From an uncultured Pelagibacteraceae bacterium (GTDB lineage: Bacteria; Pseudomonadota; Alphaproteobacteria; Pelagibacterales; Pelagibacteraceae): a stretch of DNA of 64,000 nt. The position numbers and the translations under genes are program-made. Below are positions 1 through 8,929 of this stretch, one piece after another; positions within the stretch are counted from its first letter, which is position 1; every line of letters starts with the position of its first letter. The notes under the pieces were generated by a model. That model had not been told where the DNA came from, made no database searches, and saw only the letters and a list, made by a program, of their open reading frames with translations. The DNA lies in assembly GCA_902594675.1 (NCBI GenBank), contig CACJNE010000002.1:115621-179620 (forward strand), in the 5' to 3' direction.

Positions 1-225
1 TATTTTTACAGTTTTCCTATCTTTGCTAAATTTTACAACAGACCCAAGAGATATTAAAAGATTAATCATTGTATCTATATCTTTCACTCTTGGTAAATTT
101 TTAATCACAACTTCATTTTCAAATAAAATTGTTGATGCTAATATTGGTAAGGCAGCATTTTTAGAGCCTGAAATTGCGATCTCTCCCTTTAATTTACTAG
201 GGCCTTTAACAATAAATTTGTCCAT
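1..225 (-). CDS. murA: UDP-N-acetylglucosamine 1-carboxyvinyltransferase, N-terminal part
   Basis: MurA transfers enolpyruvate from PEP to UDP-GlcNAc, the first committed step of peptidoglycan synthesis, in the cytosol. Only the first 75 codons are present; the gene runs off the left edge. The visible part opens with MDKFIVKGPSKLKGEIAISG and carries the family SGSKNAALP motif. Its Lys22 and Asn23 fall at the same positions as the substrate-binding pair of E. coli MurA. The ATG at 225 lies 2 nt after the dcd stop on the same strand, so it is the distal visible gene of a 65-aa ORF / 34-aa ORF / dcd / murA unit. The PEP-binding cysteine lies outside the window. Confidence 0.93.
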   Translation of the reverse strand, partial: MDKFIVKGPSKLKGEIAISGSKNAALPILASTILFENEVVIKNLPRVKDIDTMINLLISLGSVVKFSKDRKTVKI

Positions 226-227
226 TA

Positions 228-782
228 TTATATTTTTGGAAGTGTAACTCCCTTTTGGCCCTGATATTTGCCATTTCTGTCTGCATATGAAACTGATGGG
301 TCTTCATTACCTTTGATGAATACAAATTGTGCAACACCTTCGTTAGCATAAATTTTTGCTGGAAGTGGGGTTGTATTTGAAAATTCTAAAGTTACATGAC
401 CCTCCCACCCTGGCTCTAGTGGTGTAACATTAACAATTATTCCACATCTTGCATATGTTGATTTTCCTAAACATATGACTAAAACATTTTTTGGAATTTT
501 AAAATATTCTACTGTTCTTGCTAATACAAATGAGTTTGGTGGTATAATACACTCAGATGAATTTTTTGTAATAAAATTTGATGATTTAAAATTTTTTGGA
601 TCCACAATTTCAGAATTGACATTAGTAAAAATTTTAAATTCGTCAGAAACTCTTGCGTCATAACCATAAGATGATACACCAAATGATATTTTATCACCTC
701 GAACTTGTTTATCTTCAAATGGGGAAATCATATTATAATCTCTAGCCATTTGAATAATCCACTTATCAGATTGAACTGACAT
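228..782 (-). CDS. dcd: dCTP deaminase
   Basis: Dcd deaminates dCTP to dUTP, the main dUMP source for thymidylate synthesis in many Gram-negative bacteria. The 184-aa product has the usual length for the homotrimeric Dcd/dUTPase fold. It shows the GKSTYARCG motif (near residue 105), [16 protein letters not shown] with the glutamate expected at the active site, and an IYANEGVAQ strand. Its ATG overlaps the stop of the upstream 34-aa ORF as TAATG, suggesting translational coupling. murA begins 2 nt downstream. A bifunctional dCTP deaminase/dUTPase cannot be excluded by eye, but the sequence reads like the alphaproteobacterial monofunctional form. Confidence 0.95.
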   Translation of the reverse strand: MSVQSDKWIIQMARDYNMISPFEDKQVRGDKISFGVSSYGYDARVSDEFKIFTNVNSEIVDPKNFKSSNFITKNSSECIIPPNSFVLARTVEYFKIPKNVLVICLGKSTYARCGIIVNVTPLEPGWEGHVTLEFSNTTPLPAKIYANEGVAQFVFIKGNEDPSVSYADRNGKYQGQKGVTLPKI

Positions 783-886
783 TATTTATTTTTTTTCTTT
801 GTTTTCTTTTGGAATTCTTTTCTTTTTCTTAAATTTTTTCTTAAAGCAAGTTCAAGTTTGCTCAAATTATTTTTTTTTGAACTCAT
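782..886 (-). CDS. 34-aa basic small protein upstream of dcd
   Basis: I do not recognise a family. The ORF encodes 34 residues, opening [19 protein letters not shown], dominated by Lys, Arg, Asn and Leu and ending in a lysine-rich tail. It could form one short amphipathic helix. Support for it being a gene is context: its ATG lies 3 nt after the stop of the 65-aa basic protein, and its TAA shares one base with the dcd ATG (TAATG). It therefore fills a slot in a tightly coupled operon. It has no strong ribosome-binding site, so coupling to the upstream ORF would be needed. It may simply maintain coupling into dcd. Confidence 0.55.
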   Translation of the reverse strand: MSSKKNNLSKLELALRKNLRKRKEFQKKTKKKNK

Positions 887-889
887 AAT

Positions 890-1087
890 TTATTTTTTAT
901 TAGGATTTGTAAGATGATCTAGAGTGATAACTTGATCAATAGGAATTGTTTTGTCATCTTCTATTTTTTCTGGTCCAGCTTTGATTTGCCTTTTAGCTCT
1001 TTTTTCTGCAAGTTTTTTTTCTCTTTTTGCTTTTTTTTCCATAAGCTTTGCATTTTTATTAGCCCCATATGTGTAGTGAATTCCCAT
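890..1087 (-). CDS. 65-aa basic hypothetical protein
   Basis: The function is not recognised. The first half, about residues 10-42, is a strongly charged helix-like segment rich in KAKREKK/AEKRAKR patterns. The second half is acidic to neutral (KIEDDKTIPIDQVITLDHL). No membrane segment or signal peptide is visible. A GAGGAA stretch about 9 nt upstream of the ATG is a good ribosome-binding site and favours the start at 1087. It is the first gene of the run leading into the 34-aa ORF, dcd and murA. The Lys/Arg-rich helix could bind nucleic acid, but that is only an inference from composition. Confidence 0.7.
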   Translation of the reverse strand: MGIHYTYGANKNAKLMEKKAKREKKLAEKRAKRQIKAGPEKIEDDKTIPIDQVITLDHLTNPNKK

Positions 1088-1182
1088 AACATTTTCCTCA
1101 ATTAGATATAACTTATTTTGAAAAAAAATTAAGGCAATAATTTGAAAAAGTTAAATTTATACACTAATTTAAGTTAAATATT

Positions 1183-1256
1183 GCCCTTATAGTTAAATGG
1201 TATAACACATCCATGGTAAGGATGAGTTTCCAGTTCAATTCTGGGTGAGGGCACCA
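1183..1256 (+). tRNA. tRNA-Thr (anticodon GGT)
   Basis: The 74-nt sequence folds as a standard cloverleaf. The acceptor strands are GCCCTTA and TGAGGGC, the anticodon stem CATCC/GGATG encloses loop ATGGTAA, and the T stem CCAG/CTGG holds a TTCAATT loop. Loop positions 34-36 read GGT, so it decodes ACC/ACU threonine codons. The 3' CCA is encoded. It is convergent with the TVP38-type gene, whose stop begins only 3 nt after the CCA, so neither gene has room for a separate terminator. Confidence 0.95.
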
Positions 1257-1259
1257 GTT

Positions 1260-1979
1260 TTATTTTGTGTAAAATTTTTTTTTAAATACAAATCCAATTA
1301 AAACTAAAATAAGAATGCCAAGAATTGGCAAATAAATATCTGGAGTAAAAATTAGTTCAAGAATAGTTGGAACCTCAGAATTTTCTTCTAAAATCTTACT
1401 CAAACCAGCTCCGAGAGATGCTCCAACAAATAATTGTGGAGTCATTCCAATTATTGACCCCAAAAAAAAGTTTGAGACTTTAACATTAAAAATTGTTGGT
1501 AAAATGTTTGAAATAAAAAAAGGAATACCACCAATAAATCTATAAATTAAAAAAAAAACAAATTCATTCTTTTTAAAATTTTCAGTCAAATTACTAAAAC
1601 GTGATGAGAATTTTTCTTCAACTAAATCTTTTAAAAAGTAATTAGCGAATAAATATAAAAGCGTTGCACCAATAGATAATCCAAATACTATTAGTAAAGT
1701 TCCTAACCACTTACCAAAGATAAAACCACCGACTAAAAATACAGGTGATCCGAAACCCAATAAAAGAACCCATACTATAGTTCCTAATAAAAAAATAACA
1801 CTTGAAATAAAAATATTACTGTTTTTAATTTCTTCCAAAGCAATTCTATTTTCTCTGATTAATTCATAACTTGAAAAATCCTGAAATGAAAACATGTTAA
1901 AAAAAAACAATAAAAAAACAAATATTATCAAAATGTAAGCAGAGCCTAAAAATACTTTAATTTTTTTTTCTCTATTCAT
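1260..1979 (-). CDS. TVP38/TMEM64 (VTT-domain) membrane protein
   Basis: A 239-aa polytopic inner-membrane protein of the SNARE-associated/VTT (DedA-like) superfamily. Hydrophobic segments lie near residues 10-28, 55-75, 80-112, 140-165, 170-195 and 212-232. The family core is visible as the glycine-rich GSPVFLVGGFIFGKWLG stretch, the FLIYRFIGGIPFFISN segment containing the conserved Arg/Pro pattern, and a GMTPQLFVGASLG re-entrant-like segment. Members act in lipid scrambling or membrane homeostasis; the substrate here is unknown. It is divergent from rpmH across about 80 nt. A second distant VTT/DedA-type gene lies at 57678-58286. Confidence 0.82.
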   Translation of the reverse strand: MNREKKIKVFLGSAYILIIFVFLLFFFNMFSFQDFSSYELIRENRIALEEIKNSNIFISSVIFLLGTIVWVLLLGFGSPVFLVGGFIFGKWLGTLLIVFGLSIGATLLYLFANYFLKDLVEEKFSSRFSNLTENFKKNEFVFFLIYRFIGGIPFFISNILPTIFNVKVSNFFLGSIIGMTPQLFVGASLGAGLSKILEENSEVPTILELIFTPDIYLPILGILILVLIGFVFKKKFYTK

Positions 1980-2062
1980 TGATTTTTTAACTTATTAAAA
2001 ATCACTGTACTTATATACATTTATTTGTATAACTACCGAAATTTAACAATAAATTAACAACA

Positions 2063-2200
2063 ATGAAACGTACATATCAACCAAGTAATAGAAAAAGAAA
2101 AAAAGCTGTTGGTTTTAGAGCTAAAAGAAAAACTAAGGGTGGAAGAAAAGTATTAAAAAGAAGAAGGGCTAAAGGAAGAAAAAAATTAACAAACGCTTAA
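2063..2200 (+). CDS. rpmH: 50S ribosomal protein L34
   Basis: This 45-residue product is a canonical L34. It begins [19 protein letters not shown], has the conserved [17 protein letters not shown] core and ends in TNA. L34 is the smallest of the common large-subunit proteins. Its TAA shares one base with the rnpA ATG (TAATG). It opens the classical rpmH-rnpA-yidD-yidC block, which in many bacteria lies near oriC. Neither dnaA nor a group of DnaA boxes is visible here. No clear Shine-Dalgarno sequence precedes the ATG; the leader is AT-rich. Confidence 0.97.
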   Translation: MKRTYQPSNRKRKKAVGFRAKRKTKGGRKVLKRRRAKGRKKLTNA

Positions 2201-2541
2201 TGAAAAAAAAGATTGTTAGCCTTTCTAAAAATGAAGACTTTAAGTCAATTCTTAGTGGAAAAAAGATTTCAAACAAGTATTTAACAGTTTTCTTTAAAAA
2301 ACTTTCACATAAAAATACTAGCAGATTAAATATTAGCTTTGTAGCCAAAAAAAAAATAGGAAATGCCGTTATTAGAAATAGAATTAAAAGAAGATTAAGA
2401 AATATAATGAATGACGCTTTAAAAACAATTAATATTAATCTAAATTATTGCTATTTATTAATAGCAAGAATATCTGTTAACAATGATCCCTATGAGAAAA
2501 TAAAAATGGTAACACTTGAGGATTTAAAAAAAATTAAATGA
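2200..2541 (+). CDS. rnpA: Ribonuclease P protein component
   Basis: RnpA binds the RNase P RNA and helps it recognise the 5' leader of pre-tRNA. The 113-aa protein is basic, with the usual size. Its diagnostic motif is the RNRIKRRLRN stretch near residues 65-75 (the family RNR box), preceded by ISFVAKKKIGNAVIRN. The ATG overlaps the rpmH stop and the 3' end overlaps the yidD start by 4 nt (ATGA). The four-gene block is therefore likely translationally coupled. The catalytic RNA gene rnpB is not seen in this window. Confidence 0.95.
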   Translation: MKKKIVSLSKNEDFKSILSGKKISNKYLTVFFKKLSHKNTSRLNISFVAKKKIGNAVIRNRIKRRLRNIMNDALKTININLNYCYLLIARISVNNDPYEKIKMVTLEDLKKIK

Positions 2542-2780
2542 ACAAACTTATAAAATATTTAATGATCAAAACTATAAAATTATACCAAATAGTGATATCT
2601 CCATTTTTAGGAAACAACTGTAGATATCTTCCGACATGTTCAGATTATTTTATAGAAAATTTAAAAGAGTATGGAATTTTTAAAGGAAGTATTAATGGAT
2701 TTAAAAGAATTTTAAGTTGTCACCCTGTAAAATTTTTAGGTGGCGGTGAGGGATTTGATCCAGTCAAAAAGAAAAAGTAG
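2538..2780 (+). CDS. yidD: Membrane protein insertion efficiency factor
   Basis: YidD is a small membrane-associated protein that assists YidC-dependent insertion of inner-membrane proteins. The 80-aa product shows the family pattern: an N-terminal amphipathic helix (IKLYQIVISPFLGNNCRYLP), the TCSDYFIENLKEYG segment with conserved cysteines, and SCHPVKFLGGGEGFDPVKKK at the C terminus. It overlaps rnpA by 4 nt and ends 3 nt before yidC, the standard order. Length and motifs fit the family fully. Confidence 0.95.
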   Translation: MNKLIKYLMIKTIKLYQIVISPFLGNNCRYLPTCSDYFIENLKEYGIFKGSINGFKRILSCHPVKFLGGGEGFDPVKKKK

Positions 2781-2783
2781 TTT

Positions 2784-4466
2784 ATGGATACAAAAAATGT
2801 AATTGCTGCGATATCTTTAAGTGCAGCTGTCATAATACTCTACAGTTTATTTTTTGCTCCTCCTGTAGTGGATCAAAAAAATATCTCAAGTGATAAAAAC
2901 ACTTCTGGTCAAAATTCTTCATCAGATGCACCTTCATTAGTTCAAGATGAGAAAATAATCAAGATTTCAAGAGATGAAGCTTTGAAGGAGAATAAAAGAA
3001 TTTTATTCGAAAATGATAAAATTAAAGGCTCAATTTCATTGCAAGGTTCATCTATTGACGACTTAACCTTTAAGAACTACACAAACACTCTAAATGGAGA
3101 TGATAATGTTGTATTGTTAAATCCTAAACAATCTGAAAATGGATACTATGTAGAAACTGGTTGGGCAACAACTAATAAAAATATTGATCTACCAAATTCA
3201 AAAACATTGTGGAAGATTGAAGGAAATAGGAAACTTACACCAAATTCATCTATAAAATTAAGTTGGAAAAATAATCAGAATATCAAATTTATAAAAGAAA
3301 TAAGTATTGATAATCAATATCTTTTCGACATTAAACAAACTATAGAAAATAATTCTGATAAAACTTATAATTTTTATCCTTACGGTCAAATCATAAGAAA
3401 TATTGCTCCAGAAGTAACAAATTTTTATATTTTGCATGAAGGACTAATTGGCGTTTTTGACGATCAATTAGTTGAAGAGGATTATGATGATATAGAGGAA
3501 AAAAAATACTCTATAAATGCGAATACTGGATGGCTGGGTATTACTGATAAATATTGGATTGCTAGTCTTATCCCGGAAAATGGGAAGAGTTTCAGGTCTG
3601 ATTTTGATTATAAAAATAAATTTAGAGCAAATTTCATAGAGACAGAAGCAACTGAAATTGGTGCTAATGAAATAAAAACTAATTCTATCAGAGCAATAGT
3701 GGCGGCAAAAGAAGTAAACGTTATTGATGGCTATGCCGAAACTGAAAATATTAGTAAGTTTGATTTAGCTATAGATTGGGGATGGTTCTACTTTATAGTG
3801 AAACCTTTATTTTTTGCAATTCAATATTTCTTTAATCTTGCTGGTAATTTTGGAATAGCAATTATTATGATTACTGCTTGTATTAGATTAGTATTTTTTC
3901 CACTTGCTAATTACTCATTTAAATCAATGGCTAAAATGAAAGTTCTCCAACCAGAAATGACAAGGCTAAAAGAGTTGCATAAAGAGGATAAAATGAAACT
4001 TCAACAAGAAATGATGGCATTGTACAAAAGAGAGAAAGTTAATCCAATCAGCGGGTGCCTTCCAATTTTCATACAAATTCCATTTTTCTTTGCCATCTAT
4101 AAGGTTTTATTTGTAACTATTGAAATGAGACATCAGCCATTTTTTGGTTGGATAAAAGATTTAAGTGAAAGGGATCCTACTTCTATATTTAATTTGTTTG
4201 GTTTAATTCCATGGGATCCTCCTTCTTTTTTACTTATTGGTGTTTGGCCGTGTTTAATGGGTGTTTCAATGTGGATGCAACAAAAACTAAATCCAACACC
4301 TCCTGATCCTGTACAAGCAAAAATATTTATGTTTTTCCCTTTATTTTTAACAGTGATATTAGCTCCTTTTCCAGCTGGACTAGTCATTTACTGGACTATA
4401 AATAACATATTAACAATGGCTCAACAGTACATCATCATTAAGAGAACGACTGTCAAAACCGTTTAA
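2784..4466 (+). CDS. yidC: Membrane protein insertase YidC
   Basis: YidC (Oxa1/Alb3 family) inserts and folds inner-membrane proteins, alone or with SecYEG. The 560-aa length matches the Gram-negative form. There is an N-terminal membrane anchor at about residues 5-27, a large periplasmic beta domain to about residue 330, and a C-terminal insertase domain. The latter contains an amphipathic hairpin (KSMAKMKVLQPEMTRLKELH), the NPISGCLPIFIQIPFFFAIY segment, and final membrane helices ending near IYWTINNILTMAQQY. argB follows after 2 nt. The GTPase gene engB/yihA, often found between yidC and argB in relatives, is absent from this spot. Confidence 0.97.
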   Translation: MDTKNVIAAISLSAAVIILYSLFFAPPVVDQKNISSDKNTSGQNSSSDAPSLVQDEKIIKISRDEALKENKRILFENDKIKGSISLQGSSIDDLTFKNYTNTLNGDDNVVLLNPKQSENGYYVETGWATTNKNIDLPNSKTLWKIEGNRKLTPNSSIKLSWKNNQNIKFIKEISIDNQYLFDIKQTIENNSDKTYNFYPYGQIIRNIAPEVTNFYILHEGLIGVFDDQLVEEDYDDIEEKKYSINANTGWLGITDKYWIASLIPENGKSFRSDFDYKNKFRANFIETEATEIGANEIKTNSIRAIVAAKEVNVIDGYAETENISKFDLAIDWGWFYFIVKPLFFAIQYFFNLAGNFGIAIIMITACIRLVFFPLANYSFKSMAKMKVLQPEMTRLKELHKEDKMKLQQEMMALYKREKVNPISGCLPIFIQIPFFFAIYKVLFVTIEMRHQPFFGWIKDLSERDPTSIFNLFGLIPWDPPSFLLIGVWPCLMGVSMWMQQKLNPTPPDPVQAKIFMFFPLFLTVILAPFPAGLVIYWTINNILTMAQQYIIIKRTTVKTV

Positions 4467-4468
4467 AA

Positions 4469-5317
4469 ATGGAAATAGAGAAAATTGTACCCAAAGACGG
4501 TCCTACAATCGATGAATTTAAAAAATATATAGATAAATATAAAGATCAGTTAATTGTAATTAAATATGGGGGGAATGTTTTTATCGATAGGGATATCTTT
4601 AATAATTTTATTTCAGATATTAGTATTTTAAATAAATTAGGACTTTCTATAATTATAGTTCATGGAGGCGGGCCTAGAATTAAAAGAGAGTTAGATAAAT
4701 CGAATATTCAATCAAAATTTATAAGAGGATTAAGAGTTACAGATGAAAAAATTATTAACATAGTTGAAAATGTCCTTATCGACTTTAATGAGGATATTGT
4801 AAATTCTTTAGTCGAAAAAGGTGCATATGCAGTTTCCCTAAATACAAAGAAAAACAACGCTATAGAAGTAATTCCAGAGGCAGAAGAACTAGGATTTGTT
4901 GGTATTCCAAATAAAATAAATGTGGACATAATAAAAGACATAATCAAAATAAATGCAGTACCAATTATTTCTCCTTTAGGTCTGGGAAAAAATAATCAAA
5001 CTTATAATATTAATGGAGATACAGCTGCGGGAGCTATAGCAAAATCATTAAAATGTAGAAGATTATTATTAATGACCAATGTGGAAGGAGTTTTAAATAA
5101 AGAAAAAAAGCTTATCGAAGAGATAAGCTCTTCTGAAATTTTAGAAATGATTAATAATGAAACAATCACAGAGGGCATGATACCCAAAATAAATACATGC
5201 CTTGATGCGGTAATGAACGGGGTCACAGGAGTAGGAATCATAGATGGAAGAAAAAAACATTCAATTTTGTTCGAATTATTTTCAGATAAAGGTGCAGGAA
5301 CATTAATAAGAAGATGA
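4469..5317 (+). CDS. argB: Acetylglutamate kinase
   Basis: ArgB phosphorylates N-acetylglutamate with ATP, the second step of arginine synthesis. The 282-aa protein has the amino-acid kinase fold. It shows the phosphate-binding VIKYGGN motif near residue 31, the IIIVHGGGPRIKRELDK substrate segment, the NINGDTAAGAIAKSL nucleotide segment, and GMIPKINTCLDAVMNGV near the C terminus. Its stop overlaps the next ATG as ATGA. argH, the last step, lies at 61126. The N terminus lacks the long extension typical of some arginine-sensitive kinases, but feedback control cannot be read from sequence alone. Confidence 0.96.
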   Translation: MEIEKIVPKDGPTIDEFKKYIDKYKDQLIVIKYGGNVFIDRDIFNNFISDISILNKLGLSIIIVHGGGPRIKRELDKSNIQSKFIRGLRVTDEKIINIVENVLIDFNEDIVNSLVEKGAYAVSLNTKKNNAIEVIPEAEELGFVGIPNKINVDIIKDIIKINAVPIISPLGLGKNNQTYNINGDTAAGAIAKSLKCRRLLLMTNVEGVLNKEKKLIEEISSSEILEMINNETITEGMIPKINTCLDAVMNGVTGVGIIDGRKKHSILFELFSDKGAGTLIRR

Positions 5318-5976
5318 AGCATATAAAAAATATCTTATTCGATTGTGACGGTGTTCTTTATCAAGATCTAGAGACAGTATTTGGTCAAGTAAGCAAAAGA
5401 ATGACTCGGTATATTTCAAAAAAATTAAAGATTGATTTAAAAGAGGCAAAAGAGCTACAAACCAATTATTTTCACAAATACAACACAAGTCTGAACGGAT
5501 TAATGATACACCATGATATTCCCCCAACAGAATTTTTACAATTTGTTCATGATATTGATCTATCTTTCATGGAGAAAGACATTGTTTTAAGAGAAGAAAT
5601 AAAAAAATTAGATCTAAGAAAATTTGTTTTTACTAATGGAAGCAAGGAACATGTTAAAAATATTACTACACACTTAGGTATAGATGACTTATTTGATGAT
5701 GTATTTGATATTGTAGATGCTGATTATCATCCAAAACCAGCCGCAAAAGCATTCGATTTAATGCTTAAGAAATTTGATATTAATCCAAAAGAGACGATTT
5801 ATATTGAAGATATTGCAAAAAATTTGTCAATTGGAAAAGAAAGAGGAGCTACAACAGTTTGGCTAATCAATAACGAGTATTGGGGAAAAAAGGAATCTAA
5901 CAAAGAATATATTGACTACAAAATAGAAAATCTCTCTTTATTTTTAAAAGAAATAAGGTTATTAAAAAACTCATAA
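5314..5976 (+). CDS. HAD-family pyrimidine 5'-nucleotidase-like phosphatase
   Basis: A 220-aa haloacid-dehalogenase hydrolase of the Sdt1/pyrimidine 5'-nucleotidase type. Motif I is FDCDGVLY, with Asp10 the nucleophile and Asp12 the acid/base. Motif II is FVFTNGS near residue 105, the motif III lysine is in HPKPAAKAF, and motif IV is YIEDIAKNL. Family members dephosphorylate UMP/CMP or related small phosphates; the true substrate is unknown. It overlaps argB by 4 nt and ends 4 nt before dapD, so it sits inside an amino-acid-synthesis operon. The argB-HAD-dap arrangement hints at housekeeping of metabolite damage or nucleotide salvage, as inference only. Confidence 0.8.
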   Translation: MKHIKNILFDCDGVLYQDLETVFGQVSKRMTRYISKKLKIDLKEAKELQTNYFHKYNTSLNGLMIHHDIPPTEFLQFVHDIDLSFMEKDIVLREEIKKLDLRKFVFTNGSKEHVKNITTHLGIDDLFDDVFDIVDADYHPKPAAKAFDLMLKKFDINPKETIYIEDIAKNLSIGKERGATTVWLINNEYWGKKESNKEYIDYKIENLSLFLKEIRLLKNS

Positions 5977-5980
5977 AATT

Positions 5981-6808
5981 ATGAGTATAGAAAATATTAT
6001 AAATGATGCTTGGGAAAATAGAGATCAAGTAAACCCGTCATCTGAACAGTCTCTTAAAGATACAATAAATCAAGTTATCAATGATTTAGATAGTGGTAGA
6101 TCGAGAGTGGCTGAGAAAATAAATGGTGAATGGGTAACTCATCAACATTTAAAAAAAGCAATCATGTTAAGTTTCAGATTGTATCCTATGGAAAATTTGA
6201 ATGGTCCTTACAGTAGTTGGTATGATAAATCGCATTTACTTAAAGGTAAAACTGCAGGATGGACAAAAGAAGATCATGAAAATGCTGGTTTTAGAATGGT
6301 ACCCAACTCTCCAGTAAGGAAAGGAAGTTTTGTAGGCAAAAATGCAGTTTTAATGCCATGCTACGTTAATATCGGCGCATATATTGATGAAGGTACAATG
6401 ATTGATACATTTGCAAGAGCAGGAAGCTGCAGCCAAATAGGAAAAAATTGTCATATCTCTGCAGGATCAGGTGTGGGTGGTGTATTAGAACCTGCACAAG
6501 CACTTCCGACAATTATAGAAGATAATGTTTTTTTGGGTGCAATGTCTGAAGTTGTAGAGGGTGTAATAGTAGGAGAAGGATCAGTTCTAAGTATGGGAAT
6601 GTACATTGGACAATCTACAAAAATTGTTAATAGAAAAACTGGTGAAATTACTTACGGAAAAATTCCTCCTTATTCAGTTGTTGTTCCAGGTTCACTTCCA
6701 GATAAAAATAATTCATCTGCACCCTCTCTGTATTGTGCAGTAATAATCAAACAAGTTGATGAGAAAACCAGATCAAAAACTTCTATTAACGATCTCTTGA
6801 GAGAATAA
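5981..6808 (+). CDS. dapD: Tetrahydrodipicolinate N-succinyltransferase
   Basis: DapD transfers succinyl from succinyl-CoA to tetrahydrodipicolinate in the succinylase branch of diaminopimelate/lysine synthesis. The 275-aa protein has an N-terminal helical region and then a left-handed parallel beta-helix of hexapeptide repeats from about residue 105. Typical segments are [23 protein letters not shown] (split here only by position), [30 protein letters not shown] and [15 protein letters not shown]. dapE follows after 5 nt, giving two consecutive steps of the same branch. lysA, the last step, is at 62665. Confidence 0.97.
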   Translation: MSIENIINDAWENRDQVNPSSEQSLKDTINQVINDLDSGRSRVAEKINGEWVTHQHLKKAIMLSFRLYPMENLNGPYSSWYDKSHLLKGKTAGWTKEDHENAGFRMVPNSPVRKGSFVGKNAVLMPCYVNIGAYIDEGTMIDTFARAGSCSQIGKNCHISAGSGVGGVLEPAQALPTIIEDNVFLGAMSEVVEGVIVGEGSVLSMGMYIGQSTKIVNRKTGEITYGKIPPYSVVVPGSLPDKNNSSAPSLYCAVIIKQVDEKTRSKTSINDLLRE

Positions 6809-6813
6809 TTTAA

Positions 6814-7971
6814 ATGGCAATTATAAATGAATTACAATTAGCAAAGGAGCTAATTAGATTTCCAACCGTAACTCCTAAAGATGCAGGAGTTATGAAATTT
6901 CTGGAAAAAAAACTAAAAAAAATTGGGTTTAAAACTAAAATTCTTGAGTTTAAAGAAAAAGGAAGTGAACCAGTTAAAAACCTATATGCAAGATTGGGAA
7001 ATAAAGGTCCTAATTTTTGTTATGCAGGACATCTAGATGTTGTCCCTGCTGGAAATTTAAATGATTGGACGGTAAACCCATTTAAACCATCAATTAAGAA
7101 AGGTCATTTAATTGGTAGAGGAGCAAATGATATGAAAAGCTCAATTGCTGCATTTGTGTCTGCTGTTAGTATTTTTACTCAAAAAAATAGAGGGTTTAAG
7201 GGATCTGTAAGTCTTTTGATTACCGGAGACGAGGAAGGTGTTGCGATTAATGGAACTAAAAAAGTTGTTGATTACTTAAAAAAGAGAAAAGAAAAAATAG
7301 ATTTTTGCATAGTTGGAGAGCCAACAAATCCAAATAAATTAGGAGAAATGATAAAAATTGGGCGAAGAGGTAGCATGACTGGTCGATTAACAATTACCGG
7401 TATACAAGGGCATGTAGCTTATCCTCATAGAGCAAATAACCCTTCTACAACCATTATAAAAATACTAAATGAACTTAAAGATATAAAATTTGATAAAGGT
7501 ACAAAAGATTTTCAACCTACAAACCTGGAAATTACAAAGATTAATATACATAATATGGCTGATAATGTTATTCCTGGCATTGCTTATGCTACATTTAATA
7601 TAAGATTTAATAATAAGCATACTTCAAATTCAATCAAAAATAAGATCGAAAAGATTTTGAAAAAAGTTTGCAATAAAACTAAATCTAAATATAAAATTGA
7701 TTATGCTGTTTCAGGAGAGGCTTTTCTCACAAAGCCAAATCATACGACTTTTATGATACAAAAAATTATAAAAGAAATTACCAAGATAAAACCAAAACTG
7801 TCAACAACTGGGGGTACCTCAGATGCTAGATTTATAAGAAAAATTGCCCCATGTTTAGAATTTGGCTTAGTTGGAAAAACAATGCATAAAGTTGATGAAG
7901 CAGTTTCATTGACTGATTTGAAAAAATTAAGCTCAATTTATTTAAATATTTTAAAACAATATTTTAAGTGA
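6814..7971 (+). CDS. dapE: Succinyl-diaminopimelate desuccinylase
   Basis: DapE removes succinate from N-succinyl-LL-diaminopimelate, using two Zn ions. The 385-aa M20-family protein shows the metal-binding YAGHLDVVPAG motif (near residue 70), GRGANDMKSS with the bridging aspartate, GDEEGVAINGTK with the catalytic glutamate pair, and the late TGGTSDARF and MHKVDE segments. The dimerisation lid lies at about residues 180-295. The stop overlaps the GTG start of the next gene (GTGA). Context with dapD supports DapE rather than another M20 peptidase such as ArgE. Confidence 0.95.
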   Translation: MAIINELQLAKELIRFPTVTPKDAGVMKFLEKKLKKIGFKTKILEFKEKGSEPVKNLYARLGNKGPNFCYAGHLDVVPAGNLNDWTVNPFKPSIKKGHLIGRGANDMKSSIAAFVSAVSIFTQKNRGFKGSVSLLITGDEEGVAINGTKKVVDYLKKRKEKIDFCIVGEPTNPNKLGEMIKIGRRGSMTGRLTITGIQGHVAYPHRANNPSTTIIKILNELKDIKFDKGTKDFQPTNLEITKINIHNMADNVIPGIAYATFNIRFNNKHTSNSIKNKIEKILKKVCNKTKSKYKIDYAVSGEAFLTKPNHTTFMIQKIIKEITKIKPKLSTTGGTSDARFIRKIAPCLEFGLVGKTMHKVDEAVSLTDLKKLSSIYLNILKQYFK

Positions 7972-8897
7972 AGACTGGCCTTATAATATCAGATACCTAT
8001 AAAAATCATGACACTGGAAATGGTCATCCAGAAAAAATTGATAGAGTTACTGCGGTAATTGAGAATTTTAAGAAAATAGATGACAAAAATCTTATATGGA
8101 AAAAACCAGCAAAATTTAATTTATCCCTTATTAGTAAAACTCATTCTGAGGATTATGTTAATCAAGTACAAAAGTCATTTCCTAAAAAAGGTTTAGTATT
8201 TTTAGACGGAGACACAATCATTTCTCCTGGAAGTAAAGATGCAACAAAAGATGCAGTAGGCTCAATAATTGCAGCAATAGATGGGGTAGAAAGTAAAGAA
8301 TTTAATAATGCATTTTGTGCTGTCAGACCACCTGGTCATCATGCTGAAAAAGATAAAGCTATGGGATTTTGTATTTATAATAATGTAGCTGTTGGTGCTC
8401 ATTATTTAATTGAAAAATATAAATACAATAAAATTGCTATAATTGATTTCGATGTTCACCATGGTAATGGAACACAAAATATTTTCTATGATAACAAAAA
8501 AGTTTTATATATTTCAACTCACCAATATCCATACTACCCAGGTTCAGGGTCGGAAAAAGAAAAGGGAAATTATGATAATGTTTTGAATATTCCATTAAAG
8601 GCTGGGACAACCTCAGAAGAATATTTAAATGCCTACGAAATAGTTTTAAATAAATTAAAGACATTCAAACCAGAATTTCTATTGTTTTCTGCGGGTTTTG
8701 ATGCACATATTGATGATCCTTTAGCGCAACTTATGCTAAGTTCGGAAGATTTTTACAAAATTACTAAGAGAACCTTGGAGTGTTCAGAGTCTTTTTGTAA
8801 AGGTAGGGTAGTTTCAATTCTTGAAGGAGGCTACGATTTAAGAGCACTTCAAAAAAGTACTAAACGACATGTTGATGCATTGAGAGAATTTAATTGA
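7968..8897 (+). CDS. Histone deacetylase-family (class II-like) amidohydrolase
   Basis: A 309-aa Zn-dependent deacetylase of the HDAC/AcuC/acetylpolyamine amidohydrolase superfamily. All catalytic elements are visible: RPPGHHA with His124/His125, DFDVHHGNGT with Zn ligands Asp162 and His164, the third ligand Asp250 in the IDDPL motif, and the transition-state tyrosine Tyr289 in EGGYD. The start is GTG at 7968, overlapping the dapE stop as GTGA. Bacterial members act on acetyl-lysine, acetylpolyamines or other acylamides, so the substrate cannot be fixed. It is followed after 32 nt by a SET-domain protein on the same strand, an uncommon neighbour. Confidence 0.92.
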   Translation: MKTGLIISDTYKNHDTGNGHPEKIDRVTAVIENFKKIDDKNLIWKKPAKFNLSLISKTHSEDYVNQVQKSFPKKGLVFLDGDTIISPGSKDATKDAVGSIIAAIDGVESKEFNNAFCAVRPPGHHAEKDKAMGFCIYNNVAVGAHYLIEKYKYNKIAIIDFDVHHGNGTQNIFYDNKKVLYISTHQYPYYPGSGSEKEKGNYDNVLNIPLKAGTTSEEYLNAYEIVLNKLKTFKPEFLLFSAGFDAHIDDPLAQLMLSSEDFYKITKRTLECSESFCKGRVVSILEGGYDLRALQKSTKRHVDALREFN

Positions 8898-8929
8898 TAA
8901 ATTTTTTCTAAATAATTAAGTAAAGAAAT

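Noticed and set aside
1980..2062. Possible chromosome origin next to rpmH-rnpA.
   Set aside because: No dnaA gene, no group of TTATCCACA-like boxes and no AT/GC skew signal that I can see.
4133..4387. Open frame antisense to the yidC C-terminal region.
   Set aside because: It is fully inside a confident gene in the opposite frame and its product has no family features.
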